DNA of 12,375 bases, from assembly GCA_036258055.1 (NCBI GenBank), contig DATAEK010000230.1, forward strand, positions 1-12,375. Reading direction: 5' to 3'. Below, in pieces: positions 1 through 7,283 of this stretch; position 1 is the first letter of the stretch, and every line of letters begins with the position of its first letter. This DNA is from DATAEK01 sp036258055 (GTDB lineage Bacteria; Acidobacteriota; Vicinamibacteria; Vicinamibacterales; 2-12-FULL-66-21). Under the pieces are notes generated by a model. The model made no database searches, had not been told where the DNA came from, and was given only the letters and a program-made list of their open reading frames with translations. The position numbers and the translations under genes were made by a program.

Positions 1-1
1 A

Positions 2-1384
2 GGTTGGTGCTGCTGCGATCAGTGGGAGAAGTGGAAGGAGTGGGATGAGGAGGACCATCGGGTCGGCCCGGCGTCACTCCGCGATCAGATTCTTCGACTG
101 CGGAATCATCCGAGCGTGCTCGTGTGGCTGAACGGCAGCGACTTTCCTCCAGTCGCGAAAGTCGAACAGGACTATCTGAACGTCCTTAGGGAGCTCGGAT
201 GGCCCAAGCCGATCCTGTCGAACGCAACCGAGGCACCAGGGCCGACGACCGGCCCGAGCGGCGTGAAGATGCGCGGTCCGTACGACTACGTGCCCCCGTC
301 GTACTGGCTCACCGACAAGAAGAACGGCGGTGCATTCGGGTTCGCCACCGAAGTCGGGCCAGGCGCGGCGGTCCCGCCGATCGAAAGTCTGCAGGCGATG
401 ATGCCCCGCGAACGGCTCTGGCCGATGAATGAGTTCTGGACCTTCCACGCGGGAGGAGACGAGTTCAAGGACCTCAAGCTCTTCACGGCTGCGTTGCAGG
501 CGCGCTATGGGCCGGCATCCAGCGTCGAAGACTACGCACGCAAAGCACAGGCGCTCGCCTACGAAGGACAGCGGGCGATGTTCGAGGCCTACGGGCGCAA
601 CAAGTACACGTCCACCGGCGTGATCCAGTGGATGTTGAACAACGCCTGGCCCTCGATGATCTGGCACCTCTACGACTACTACCTCCGTCCGGGCGGCGGC
701 TACTACGGCACGAAGAAAGCGTGCGAGCCGCTGCACGTGCAGTACTCGTACGACGACGGGACCGTGTCGGTGGTGAACGATCGACAGGACGGGTTCAAAG
801 GATTGAAGGTATCGGCGCAGGTGTTCGACCTCGGACTGCAGCAGAAGTTCTCGCGCGAGCAGACGCTCGATCTCGCCGCGGACGCTGTCGCCCGCGCCTT
901 CACGGTGCCCGTGCCCGAAGGATCCTCGACGACCTACTTCCTCCGGCTCTCGCTGTCGGACTCGTCGTCGAAAACCCTGTCGACGAACTTCTACTGGCTC
1001 TCGACCAAACCGGACGTGCTCGATGAAGCCGGGACGAAGTGGTACTACACGCCGACGGCCCGGCACGCCGATCTGACGGAGCTCTCGAAGCTTCCGGAAA
1101 CCAAGCTGGTCATCACCCGTCGTGTGGCTGATTCGACGGAAGACGCGGCCTCGATCGTGACGGTAGAGAACACGGGAGGATCGCTGGCCTTTCAGGTTCA
1201 CCTGAAGGTGATCGATCCGGCAACCGGCGATGAGCTGCTCCCGGTGTTCTGGGATGCCAACTACTTCGAGCTGATGCCCGGCGAGAAGCGCGAGGTGCGG
1301 GTGGCGTACTCCCGTCACGCTGCGTCGAAGGCGCTCGCGATCGAAGCGGACGCGTGGAACGTGGCGCGGACCCGATTCAAATGA
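2..1384 (+). CDS. GH2 exo-beta-D-glucosaminidase-like hydrolase, C-terminal part (5' end outside window)
   Basis: The reading frame is open from base 2, so the start lies upstream; about 460 C-terminal residues are present, ending in TGA at 1382-1384. The segment LRNHPSVLVWLNGSD is the GH2 catalytic region. Most GH2 enzymes have Asn-Glu here, but this one has Ser-Asp (Asp codon 140-142), the arrangement I recall for CsxA-type exo-beta-glucosaminidases, where Asp is the acid/base. The probable nucleophile is the Glu of FATEVGPG (codon 350-352), 70 residues later, close to the roughly 72-residue spacing of CsxA. A Trp/Tyr-rich stretch (QWMLNNAWPSMIWHLYDYY) lines the barrel end, and beta-rich Ig-like domains follow, ending near NYFELMPGEKREVRV. 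Such enzymes release GlcN from chitosan ends and are usually secreted; a signal peptide cannot be checked here. The permease gene starts 13 nt downstream. A mannosidase-like GH2 activity is the main alternative. Confidence 0.88.
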   Translation, partial: GWCCCDQWEKWKEWDEEDHRVGPASLRDQILRLRNHPSVLVWLNGSDFPPVAKVEQDYLNVLRELGWPKPILSNATEAPGPTTGPSGVKMRGPYDYVPPSYWLTDKKNGGAFGFATEVGPGAAVPPIESLQAMMPRERLWPMNEFWTFHAGGDEFKDLKLFTAALQARYGPASSVEDYARKAQALAYEGQRAMFEAYGRNKYTSTGVIQWMLNNAWPSMIWHLYDYYLRPGGGYYGTKKACEPLHVQYSYDDGTVSVVNDRQDGFKGLKVSAQVFDLGLQQKFSREQTLDLAADAVARAFTVPVPEGSSTTYFLRLSLSDSSSKTLSTNFYWLSTKPDVLDEAGTKWYYTPTARHADLTELSKLPETKLVITRRVADSTEDAASIVTVENTGGSLAFQVHLKVIDPATGDELLPVFWDANYFELMPGEKREVRVAYSRHAASKALAIEADAWNVARTRFK

Positions 1385-1397
1385 GTGGGTGGACGCG

Positions 1398-2762
1398 ATG
1401 ACGGATCGTGCAACAGCAAGCGCGACCGTCATCAAGGCCGACGGTCCGCAGCTTCGGCGTTCTCTCACGCTGTGGGATCTCGTCTTCTACGGCATCGTGC
1501 TGGTGCAGCCGGTGGCGCCGATGGGCATCTTCGGCGTCGTGAGCCAGGAAGCGCGCGGCCACGTCATCACGACCATCCTGATCGGGATGTTTGCGATGCT
1601 CCTGACCGCGCTGAGCTACGGCCGCATGGCGCGGGCCTATCCGAGTGCCGGCTCGGCCTTCACCTACGTGGGCCAGGAGCTGCATCCCGCGCTCGGCTAC
1701 GTTACGGGCTGGAGCATGGTCATGGACTACGTGCTCAACCCGATGATCTGCACGATCTACTGCAGCAAGGTTGCGATGAACTTCCTGCCGGGTGTCCCGT
1801 ACCCGTTGTGGGTCGCGATCTTCGCCGCGCTGTTCACGATGCTCAATCTCCGGGGCGTCAAGGCCAGCGCCAGGACGAACGAAGTGCTCGCCGTCGGCAT
1901 GTTCATCGTGGTCATCCTGTTCGTTGCCGCGGCGGTTCGCTATCTCACGGGCGTCTCGCTCGGCCGCGCGGACCTGATCAGGCCGTTCTACGATCCCGCG
2001 ACGTTCTCGCTGCCGGTCGTGCTGACGGGCGCGTCGATTGCCTGCCTGACCTACATCGGGTTCGACGGGATCTCCACGCTCTCGGAGGAGGTCGAGAACC
2101 CACGCCGCAATATCCTCCTCGCCACGGTTTTGACCTGCGTCATTACCGGCATTCTCGCGTCGGTGCTCGTCTACCTCGCGCAGCTGGTCTGGGGAAACTG
2201 GACTGGCTTCCCCGATGTGGACACCGCGTTCGTGCACGTGTCAGGCAAAGCGGGCGGGCCGTGGCTGTTCGCGCTCGTCAACCTGACGTTGCTCGTCGCC
2301 AATCTGGGCTCCGGAACGGGAGCGCATCTCGGTGCGGCACGGCTGCTGTACGGCATGGGTCGCAGCGACGCGCTGCCTCGCCGGTTCTTCGGCGCCGTCG
2401 ATCCTCGGCACAACATCCCGAGGAACAACGTGCTGCTCGTAGGCGTGCTGGCGTTTGCGGGTGGGCTGCTGCTCACCTACCAACTGGGCGCCGAGATGCT
2501 CAACTTCGGGGCGTTCATCGCCTTCATGGGCGTGAACCTCGCGGCGTTCGTACGCTACTGGGTGCGCAGCGACGAGCGCCGGATCGCGAATTTCATTCTG
2601 CCGATCCTCGGGTTTCTCGTGTGCCTGTACCTCTGGCTCAGCCTGAGGTGGCCGGCCAAGGTCGCAGGCGGCGCGTGGCTGGCCGCGGGTGTAATCTACG
2701 GTGCAATCAAGACGCGCGGCTTCCGCGAACGGGCCATCTCGTTCGACATTCCTGCCGATTAG
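1398..2762 (+). CDS. APC-superfamily amino acid/polyamine permease (PuuP-like)
   Basis: This is an inner-membrane permease of about 454 residues with roughly 12 hydrophobic segments, normal for the APC family. Motifs match the putrescine importer PuuP and relatives: LRRSLTLWDL at residues 19-28 before TM1, AYPSAGSAFTYV around 80-91 and GFDGISTLSEEVENP at 221-235. Substrates in this group are amino acids or polyamines taken up by proton symport; the exact substrate cannot be read from the sequence. The start is taken as ATG 1398, which has a weak GGTGGA four bases upstream. An in-frame GTG at 1389 would add three residues. The gene begins 13 nt after the GH2 stop and ends 16 nt before the selenoprotein gene, so co-transcription is likely. 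Nothing looks broken. Confidence 0.9.
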   Translation: MTDRATASATVIKADGPQLRRSLTLWDLVFYGIVLVQPVAPMGIFGVVSQEARGHVITTILIGMFAMLLTALSYGRMARAYPSAGSAFTYVGQELHPALGYVTGWSMVMDYVLNPMICTIYCSKVAMNFLPGVPYPLWVAIFAALFTMLNLRGVKASARTNEVLAVGMFIVVILFVAAAVRYLTGVSLGRADLIRPFYDPATFSLPVVLTGASIACLTYIGFDGISTLSEEVENPRRNILLATVLTCVITGILASVLVYLAQLVWGNWTGFPDVDTAFVHVSGKAGGPWLFALVNLTLLVANLGSGTGAHLGAARLLYGMGRSDALPRRFFGAVDPRHNIPRNNVLLVGVLAFAGGLLLTYQLGAEMLNFGAFIAFMGVNLAAFVRYWVRSDERRIANFILPILGFLVCLYLWLSLRWPAKVAGGAWLAAGVIYGAIKTRGFRERAISFDIPAD

Positions 2763-2778
2763 GCACGGAGAAGAGGCT

Positions 2779-3498
2779 ATGAGCGTTCGATCGTTGCTGC
2801 GTTACGTGCGCGCCGGGCTGGTAAGTCTTGTCGTGGCCTACGCTGTTTTCCTGGCGGGCATGTTCTTCATCATGCGGCAGCCTCCGGATCGGTTCGGCCA
2901 GATCATGAAGCGGATGCCGATGCCGGCCCTCATGCTGGTGCCGTTCGAGCCGATGTGGAATGTGGCGCGAGGCGGTCAGCTCGACGTCGGCGACGCCGCC
3001 CCGGACTTCAACCTGCGCACGGCGGACAAGCGCAGCCGCGTCAGCCTCGCGTCGTTCCGAGGTCAGAAACCGGTGGTCCTCGTCTTCGGCAGCTACACTT
3101 GACCGCCGTTCAGGCGGGAGGTTCCCGTCCTCAACGAGATCTACAGGAAGCACCGCGACCGCGCGGCGTTCTACGTCGTCTACATCCGCGAAGCGCATCC
3201 GAGCGACGCGTGGCAGCTGCCCGTCAACCTGAAAGACAAGGTCGTCTACGCCAGTCCCGCGAGCGCAAACGAGCGTGAAGATCTCGCTCAGGTTTGTGTC
3301 GTCAAGCTCGGGATCGAGATGCCCGCGCTCGTCGACGACTTCGATGACGCGACGGATACGGCGTACAACGGGTGGCCCGATCGACTCTATGTAATTGATC
3401 GAGACGGTCGCGTGGCCTACAAGAGCAGGCCGGGGCCGTTCGGCTTCAAGCCTGACGAGATGGAGCGGGCTCTGGCCGCGACACTCGACCCGCAGTAG
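2779..3498 (+). CDS. Deiodinase-like thioredoxin-fold selenoprotein (in-frame UGA read as selenocysteine)
   Basis: A single frame runs from ATG 2779 to TAG 3496-3498 with one internal stop, TGA 3100-3102; read through, it gives 239 residues with Sec at 108. Residues about 11-33 form one membrane helix, so the catalytic domain should face the periplasm. The redoxin start GDAAPDFNL is near residue 71. The active site FGSYT-U-PPF matches the vertebrate iodothyronine deiodinase signature FGSCTUPPF, with Tyr at Sec-2. After the TGA, homology continues: YIREAHPSDAW (deiodinase His, here H140), then WPDRLYVIDRDGRVAYKSRPGPFGF. C173 is the only cysteine after Sec. The start is supported by GGAG at 2767-2770, 8 nt upstream. 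A candidate bSECIS follows the TGA. The gene lies between the permease (16 nt) and the symporter (2 nt). A sequencing error or ordinary stop is unlikely because the TGA falls at the catalytic position. The substrate is unknown: reductive dehalogenation or peroxide/thiol reduction are both possible. Confidence 0.93.
3113..3129 (+). promoter_or_regulatory. Candidate bacterial SECIS element for Sec-108
   Basis: Bases 3115-3119 (CGGGA) pair with 3123-3127 (TCCCG), and the stem extends by G3114-T3128 and G3113-C3129. This makes a 7-bp stem with a three-base GGT loop. Seventeen bases separate the TGA from the first loop G. Known bacterial SECIS elements need a small apical loop with a G at its first or second base, about 16-37 nt after the UGA, which fits. 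The Escherichia coli fdhF element also shows a GGU in a small loop. The hairpin lies inside the coding sequence, as expected in bacteria, and would recruit SelB with tRNA-Sec. A competing hairpin (3103-3107 with 3113-3117) uses overlapping bases. Confidence 0.78.
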
Positions 3499-3500
3499 GC

Positions 3501-5189
3501 ATGCCTCTCCCTCCTCAGGCCGCCGCGACGCACCGGGTACTCCAGCCGGTGGACATCGCGGTCATCGCCGTGTACTTCCTGATGGTCTTCGCCATTGGGT
3601 TCTACTTCGCCCGCAAGAAACGGACCTCGGAGGCGTACTTCCTGGCCAGCCGCGACGTGGGGTGGTTCGCGATCGGCGCATCGCTGTTCGTGTCGAACAT
3701 CTCCACCGAGCACTTCATCGGCCTCGCCGGTTCGGGCGCCACTTCGGGTCTGGCCGTGGGCCACTTCGAGTGGCTCGCCTGTTTCATGTTGCTCACCCTC
3801 GGCTGGGTGTTCGTGCCGTTCTACTTGCGGTCGAACGTGTTCACGATGCCGGAGTTCCTCGAACGGCGCTTCGACCGCAAATGCAGCGTGTACCTCGCCG
3901 TCATCTCGATCCTCGCGTACATCTTCACGAAGATCTCCGTTCACCTGTACGCCGCCGCCATCGTGCTCGAGCGGGTGGTCGGCTGGGATCCCATGACCGC
4001 CGCGGTGATCCTCGTCATCGCGACCGGCGCGTACACGATCGCGGGAGGACTCGCCGCGGTGATCTACACGGATCTGGTCCAGACCGTGATCCTGGTGATC
4101 GGCGCGGTGGTGCTCACCGCAATCGGGCTCGCGGAAGTGGGCGGATTCGCGGGCCTGCGGGCCGCGCTCCCGGCCGACTACTTCCACATGATGAAACCGG
4201 TCGATGATCCGGAGTTCCCCTGGACCGGCATCTTCTTCGGCGCGCCGATCCTGGGCATCTGGTACTGGTGCACGGATCAGGTCATCGTTCAGCGAGTGCT
4301 GTCCGCGAAAGATGAAGGACACGCGAAGGCCGGCACCATCTTCGCGGGCTTTCTCAAGGTGCTGCCCGTCTTCCTCCTCGTGCTGCCGGGCCTGATCGCG
4401 GTCGCCCTCTTCCCGCAGCTGTTCACGAAGGTCGATGGCAAGGTCGTCAACGGCGATATCGCGTATCCGGTGCTCATCGTCAATCTGTTGCCTGCGGGTT
4501 TGGTTGGTCTGACGATCGCGGCGCTGCTCGCGGCGTTGATGGGATCGATGAGTGCGGTGTTCAACTCCGCGTCCACCATGGTGACGCTGGACTTCTACAA
4601 GCGCATCCGGCCGCAGGCGTCCGAGCACCAGCTCGTGAACTTCGGACGATTCGCGACCGCGCTGATGGTCGGGCTCGGCATCCTGTGGGTTCCGTTCATC
4701 CACCTGCTCAGTTCGCAGCTCTATATCTACCTGCAGAGCGTGCAGGCGTACGTGAGCCCGCCGATCACGGTGTGCTTCGTGTTCGGCGTTCTGTGGAGTC
4801 GGCCCAATGCCTCGGGCGCCTTCGCGTCACTCCTGGTCGGATTCGTCCTGGGAACCGCTCGCTTCGCTCTGGAAGTGCTCGATAAGACCGACCATTTCAC
4901 GTCGTCAGTCATTCGATGGCTGATCGACATGAACTTCCTGCACTACGCCATCTTCATGTTCCTCGTGTGCACGGCAGTCCTTGTCTTCGTCAGCCTGATG
5001 ACGCCTGCGCCTGACCGCAGACAGTTGGCGGGGCTGACGTTTGGGATGGTCGATGCGAAGCTGGAAACCACGCATGTGACTGGCGTGCACGCCGTCCCCA
5101 GGGAAACCGGGCGAGAGCGCAGATTGAACGTGGCATTCACGATCGCGCTGATGGCAACAGTGATTGGCCTGTGGATCTACTTTCGATGA
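3501..5189 (+). CDS. Sodium/solute symporter, SSS family (SGLT-like)
   Basis: This is an inner-membrane transporter of 562 residues with about 13-14 hydrophobic segments, the full length of the family. Recognisable blocks in order are SEAYFLASRDVGWFAIGAS (43-61), SNISTEHFIGLAGSG (65-79), FTMPEFLERRF (114-124), YTIAGGLAAVIYTDLVQ (178-194), YWCTDQVIVQRVLSAK (255-270) and SMSAVFNSASTMVTLDFYK (349-367). These closely follow the Vibrio sodium/galactose symporter. Against my memory of vSGLT, the Tyr-Trp pair of the sugar site is kept (Y255, W256), the Gln of SAEQFIG is His (H71), and one of the two sodium-site serines appears to be Gly348. The substrate may therefore not be galactose; sugar is plausible given the GH2 gene. 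ATG 3501 lies 2 nt after the selenoprotein stop without a clear ribosome-binding site, which points to translational coupling. Confidence 0.93.
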   Translation: MPLPPQAAATHRVLQPVDIAVIAVYFLMVFAIGFYFARKKRTSEAYFLASRDVGWFAIGASLFVSNISTEHFIGLAGSGATSGLAVGHFEWLACFMLLTLGWVFVPFYLRSNVFTMPEFLERRFDRKCSVYLAVISILAYIFTKISVHLYAAAIVLERVVGWDPMTAAVILVIATGAYTIAGGLAAVIYTDLVQTVILVIGAVVLTAIGLAEVGGFAGLRAALPADYFHMMKPVDDPEFPWTGIFFGAPILGIWYWCTDQVIVQRVLSAKDEGHAKAGTIFAGFLKVLPVFLLVLPGLIAVALFPQLFTKVDGKVVNGDIAYPVLIVNLLPAGLVGLTIAALLAALMGSMSAVFNSASTMVTLDFYKRIRPQASEHQLVNFGRFATALMVGLGILWVPFIHLLSSQLYIYLQSVQAYVSPPITVCFVFGVLWSRPNASGAFASLLVGFVLGTARFALEVLDKTDHFTSSVIRWLIDMNFLHYAIFMFLVCTAVLVFVSLMTPAPDRRQLAGLTFGMVDAKLETTHVTGVHAVPRETGRERRLNVAFTIALMATVIGLWIYFR

Positions 5190-5794
5190 ATGGTGCGCCT
5201 GATGCAGCGCTCTTGAGCCTCCAATCGACGCTCACGGAGGGTCAGGCGATCGCGGCGTTCAGGCGGCATGACTCCGCCTGGACGAGGCGAGCCCGCGGCG
5301 CCCGCCTGCGCTCGATTGCGCGCGTGTTCGTGCCGTACTACGCGTTTCACGTGATCATGGCCGACCGACGACGCCGGCAGACGGGACTCTTCGCAGTGGA
5401 TGCGGTCGGTGGCACACTCGATCCGTACCAGTTCGAAGGAAGCCTGGCCACTCTCGCTCTGGAACAGATCCACAGCCGCAACGCCTTGACGGCGACACTG
5501 GACGTCGAGACGGCGTGGCCGATCCTCGTCGACAAGCTGCGTCGGATCGCCTTTCAAGGGGGTTTCTGGCGCATCCGCGGTCCTCGCTTCAGCGTGGAGC
5601 GCGAGCCGCTGATCCTTCACCTGCCGTATTGGGTCGGGTTCTACGCGGATGGTCCACGCGTCCGGCTCGAGGTGCTCGACGGCGTCCGGCAGTCTTTCGA
5701 GGGCATGAAGGCGCGGGCGTTGTTCGAGGCCTGGTTGAGCGAGAACACGGTTTCAGCCAGGCCGCACGGTGAGTGTCCTGCGTACCAGCGGTGA
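5186..5794 (+). CDS. Uncharacterised 202-aa protein, last gene of the operon
   Basis: I do not recognise the family. The frame starts at ATG 5186, whose last two bases open the symporter's TGA (ATGA overlap), a classic coupling signal; an upstream in-frame ATG at 5171 is less likely. The product looks soluble, with no signal peptide or membrane segment. An Arg-rich amphipathic N-terminal third (RRHDSAWTRRARGARLRSIARVFVPYYAFHV) leads to a beta-rich middle and to PLILHLPYWVGFY near residues 145-157, followed by RVRLEVLDGVRQSFEGMKARALFEAWL. The paired aromatic blocks PYYAFHV and LPYWVGFY read like two strands of one fold. The only cysteine is near the C-terminus. The overlap suggests a job linked to the symporter, for example accessory or regulatory, but this is only an inference from position. 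Confidence 0.75.
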   Translation: MNGAPDAALLSLQSTLTEGQAIAAFRRHDSAWTRRARGARLRSIARVFVPYYAFHVIMADRRRRQTGLFAVDAVGGTLDPYQFEGSLATLALEQIHSRNALTATLDVETAWPILVDKLRRIAFQGGFWRIRGPRFSVEREPLILHLPYWVGFYADGPRVRLEVLDGVRQSFEGMKARALFEAWLSENTVSARPHGECPAYQR

Positions 5795-5835
5795 TCTGGG
5801 CGACTCCGTTCGTTGCATCGGATTGCGAATCCCTC

Positions 5836-7278
5836 TCACTCTCCGATGATCGGTCTCTTCCCCAGGCCGAACGAAAGGCCAATCGTCGACACGAGGTTCC
5901 GCCGCGCGCCTGCCTCTTCGAAGTCGCGACCGAAGCTGGCGTAGAGAAAAATCGAATCGGTGATCTCGTACTCGGCCACTCCGACCAGGCGTGAGCCGGG
6001 CTCGTCGTCGCCGGTTCGGCCCAGCCACTCGCCGGAGAGGGCCAGCTTCGTCCGCGCGCGCCAGATGACCCGCCCGCCAAGCTCCCAGATCGTGTCCGAA
6101 TCGGGCGTGCGGCGATCGTCGAGGTAGCGGACGACGCCGAGCAGATCGAGGGCCGTGGAACACGTTTGGCTTGCGCCCGTGCCTGTGCATCGGACACGGC
6201 TGTATCCCGGCGTCACCCACAGCCCGACGCGCGACAGCGAGGTCCGTCGCGTCTGATCGTCCGGAATGTCCCACGCCAGCGCGGTCGCGACGGACAGCAG
6301 GAATCCCACCCGCCGGGTGTCCAGTTCCTGGATCGCGAGCGCGGTTCTTCGCAGCTCGGCATTGAGCCTGGCGGCACGGACTTTCTGTGCCTGGTCGTAG
6401 CGGGCCACGAGGATCTCGAACTGCTTTTCCGTCGCCAGGTTCTTGGCGATGTCGCTCAGTTCGACCGCCTTCAACATCTCGCCGGCGAGCTGTGATCGCT
6501 GCTTGCGGGCATCGGCGAGCGCGGCCGCCACTTTTTTCATCCGCTCGTCCAGCTCCGCTTTCTTTGCCTGCTGCTGCTCGAGCGGCAGGCTCTTCAACGC
6601 GTCGAGATCGTTGTTGATGTCATCGCGCTCGATCTCGCGCTTCTGAATCTCGATGTCGAGGTCGATCATCCGGTCGACGAGATCCTCGAACGGCTTGGTG
6701 GCGAGCTCCTGGGCGGTGGCGCGTACCGCGGCCCCTTGCGCCTCCTGCAAGAGCGCGATTAGCCGATCGTGCCTGCTGAAAAAGCCCTCCTCGTCGATGA
6801 CCTTCAGTTGCAGCTCGGTGAGCTTGTCGCGTAACGCCTGGAGCTTGGGGTGCGGCCGGCCCGGAAACGGCAAGGTGCGCGCCCCGAAGCCGATGGAGGT
6901 GCCGTCAGCGCCCTCGAGTGGCGTCGTCGCGACCGACACTGACAGGTGACGCACCAGCGACTGCCCGACCGTACTGTTGTAGTACTGGTCGAACGAAATC
7001 TGCGGCGTGCCAAGCCAATAGGGCGCGAACTCGACGGCGTAGTTCTTCGGAAATCCTTCGGTCGAGATCGCCGACAATGCCGACAACACCAGCGGACGGA
7101 CGGACTGCGGGCGCTCCACCTTCGATGGTGACACGTCGAGCAGGACGAATGCGGGTGACGGCGGCGCTTTCAAGTCGTCCAGCGACGGACGGTCCGGCCC
7201 TTGTGCGCGCACAGAAGACCCCGTGAACAGCGCCACCGCGATCAGCCCCGAGACCCGCAGTCGTCCTCGTGTGCTCAT
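5836..7278 (-). CDS. Secreted coiled-coil protein with beta-rich, possibly outer-membrane barrel, ends
   Basis: The protein has 480 residues and its function is unknown. Residues 1-25 form a signal peptide (basic start, hydrophobic GLIAVALF, cleavage after SSVRA). Residues about 40-135 are beta-rich, with PAFVLLDVSPSKVERP and NYAVEFAPYWLG; the second resembles a motif I recall from unnamed Gram-negative envelope proteins. Residues about 145-320 are a long, charged, helical coiled coil. Residues 324-473 are again beta-rich with alternating hydrophobic strands (VGLWVTPGYSRV, GGRVIWRARTKLALSGEWLG, SIFLYASFGRDF, STIGLSFGLG), typical of outer-membrane strands. Two cysteines (364, 373) could form a disulfide in an extracellular loop. 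ATG 7278 has AAGGAG 8 nt upstream; that site overlaps the end of the preceding gene, whose stop is 5 nt away. This makes a two-gene operon. An alternative reading is a periplasmic protein. Confidence 0.8.
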   Translation of the reverse strand: MSTRGRLRVSGLIAVALFTGSSVRAQGPDRPSLDDLKAPPSPAFVLLDVSPSKVERPQSVRPLVLSALSAISTEGFPKNYAVEFAPYWLGTPQISFDQYYNSTVGQSLVRHLSVSVATTPLEGADGTSIGFGARTLPFPGRPHPKLQALRDKLTELQLKVIDEEGFFSRHDRLIALLQEAQGAAVRATAQELATKPFEDLVDRMIDLDIEIQKREIERDDINNDLDALKSLPLEQQQAKKAELDERMKKVAAALADARKQRSQLAGEMLKAVELSDIAKNLATEKQFEILVARYDQAQKVRAARLNAELRRTALAIQELDTRRVGFLLSVATALAWDIPDDQTRRTSLSRVGLWVTPGYSRVRCTGTGASQTCSTALDLLGVVRYLDDRRTPDSDTIWELGGRVIWRARTKLALSGEWLGRTGDDEPGSRLVGVAEYEITDSIFLYASFGRDFEEAGARRNLVSTIGLSFGLGKRPIIGE

Positions 7279-7283
7279 CGGGT

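Noticed and set aside
74..1468. A long minus-strand frame (464 codons) opposite the GH2 gene
   Set aside because: Arg/His/Val-rich translation typical of the antisense of GC-rich genes; the plus strand has clear GH2 motifs.
1385..2782. A 465-codon plus-strand frame overlapping the permease
   Set aside because: Its translation is Arg/Gly/Ala-rich without motifs, while the permease frame is well supported by homology and hydrophobic pattern.
2701..3102. A 133-codon open frame ending at TGA 3102, readable as a short thioredoxin-like protein
   Set aside because: It is the Sec gene cut at its UGA; homology continues in frame after it, and the better start is ATG 2779 with a ribosome-binding site.
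3417..4703. A 428-codon minus-strand frame opposite the symporter
   Set aside because: Highly charged His/Arg/Glu/Asp-rich shadow translation; the symporter is clear on the plus strand.
5820..5832. GGATT-GCG-AATCC hairpin between convergent genes, possible terminator
   Set aside because: The stem is only 5 bp with two GC pairs and no T-tract on either strand.
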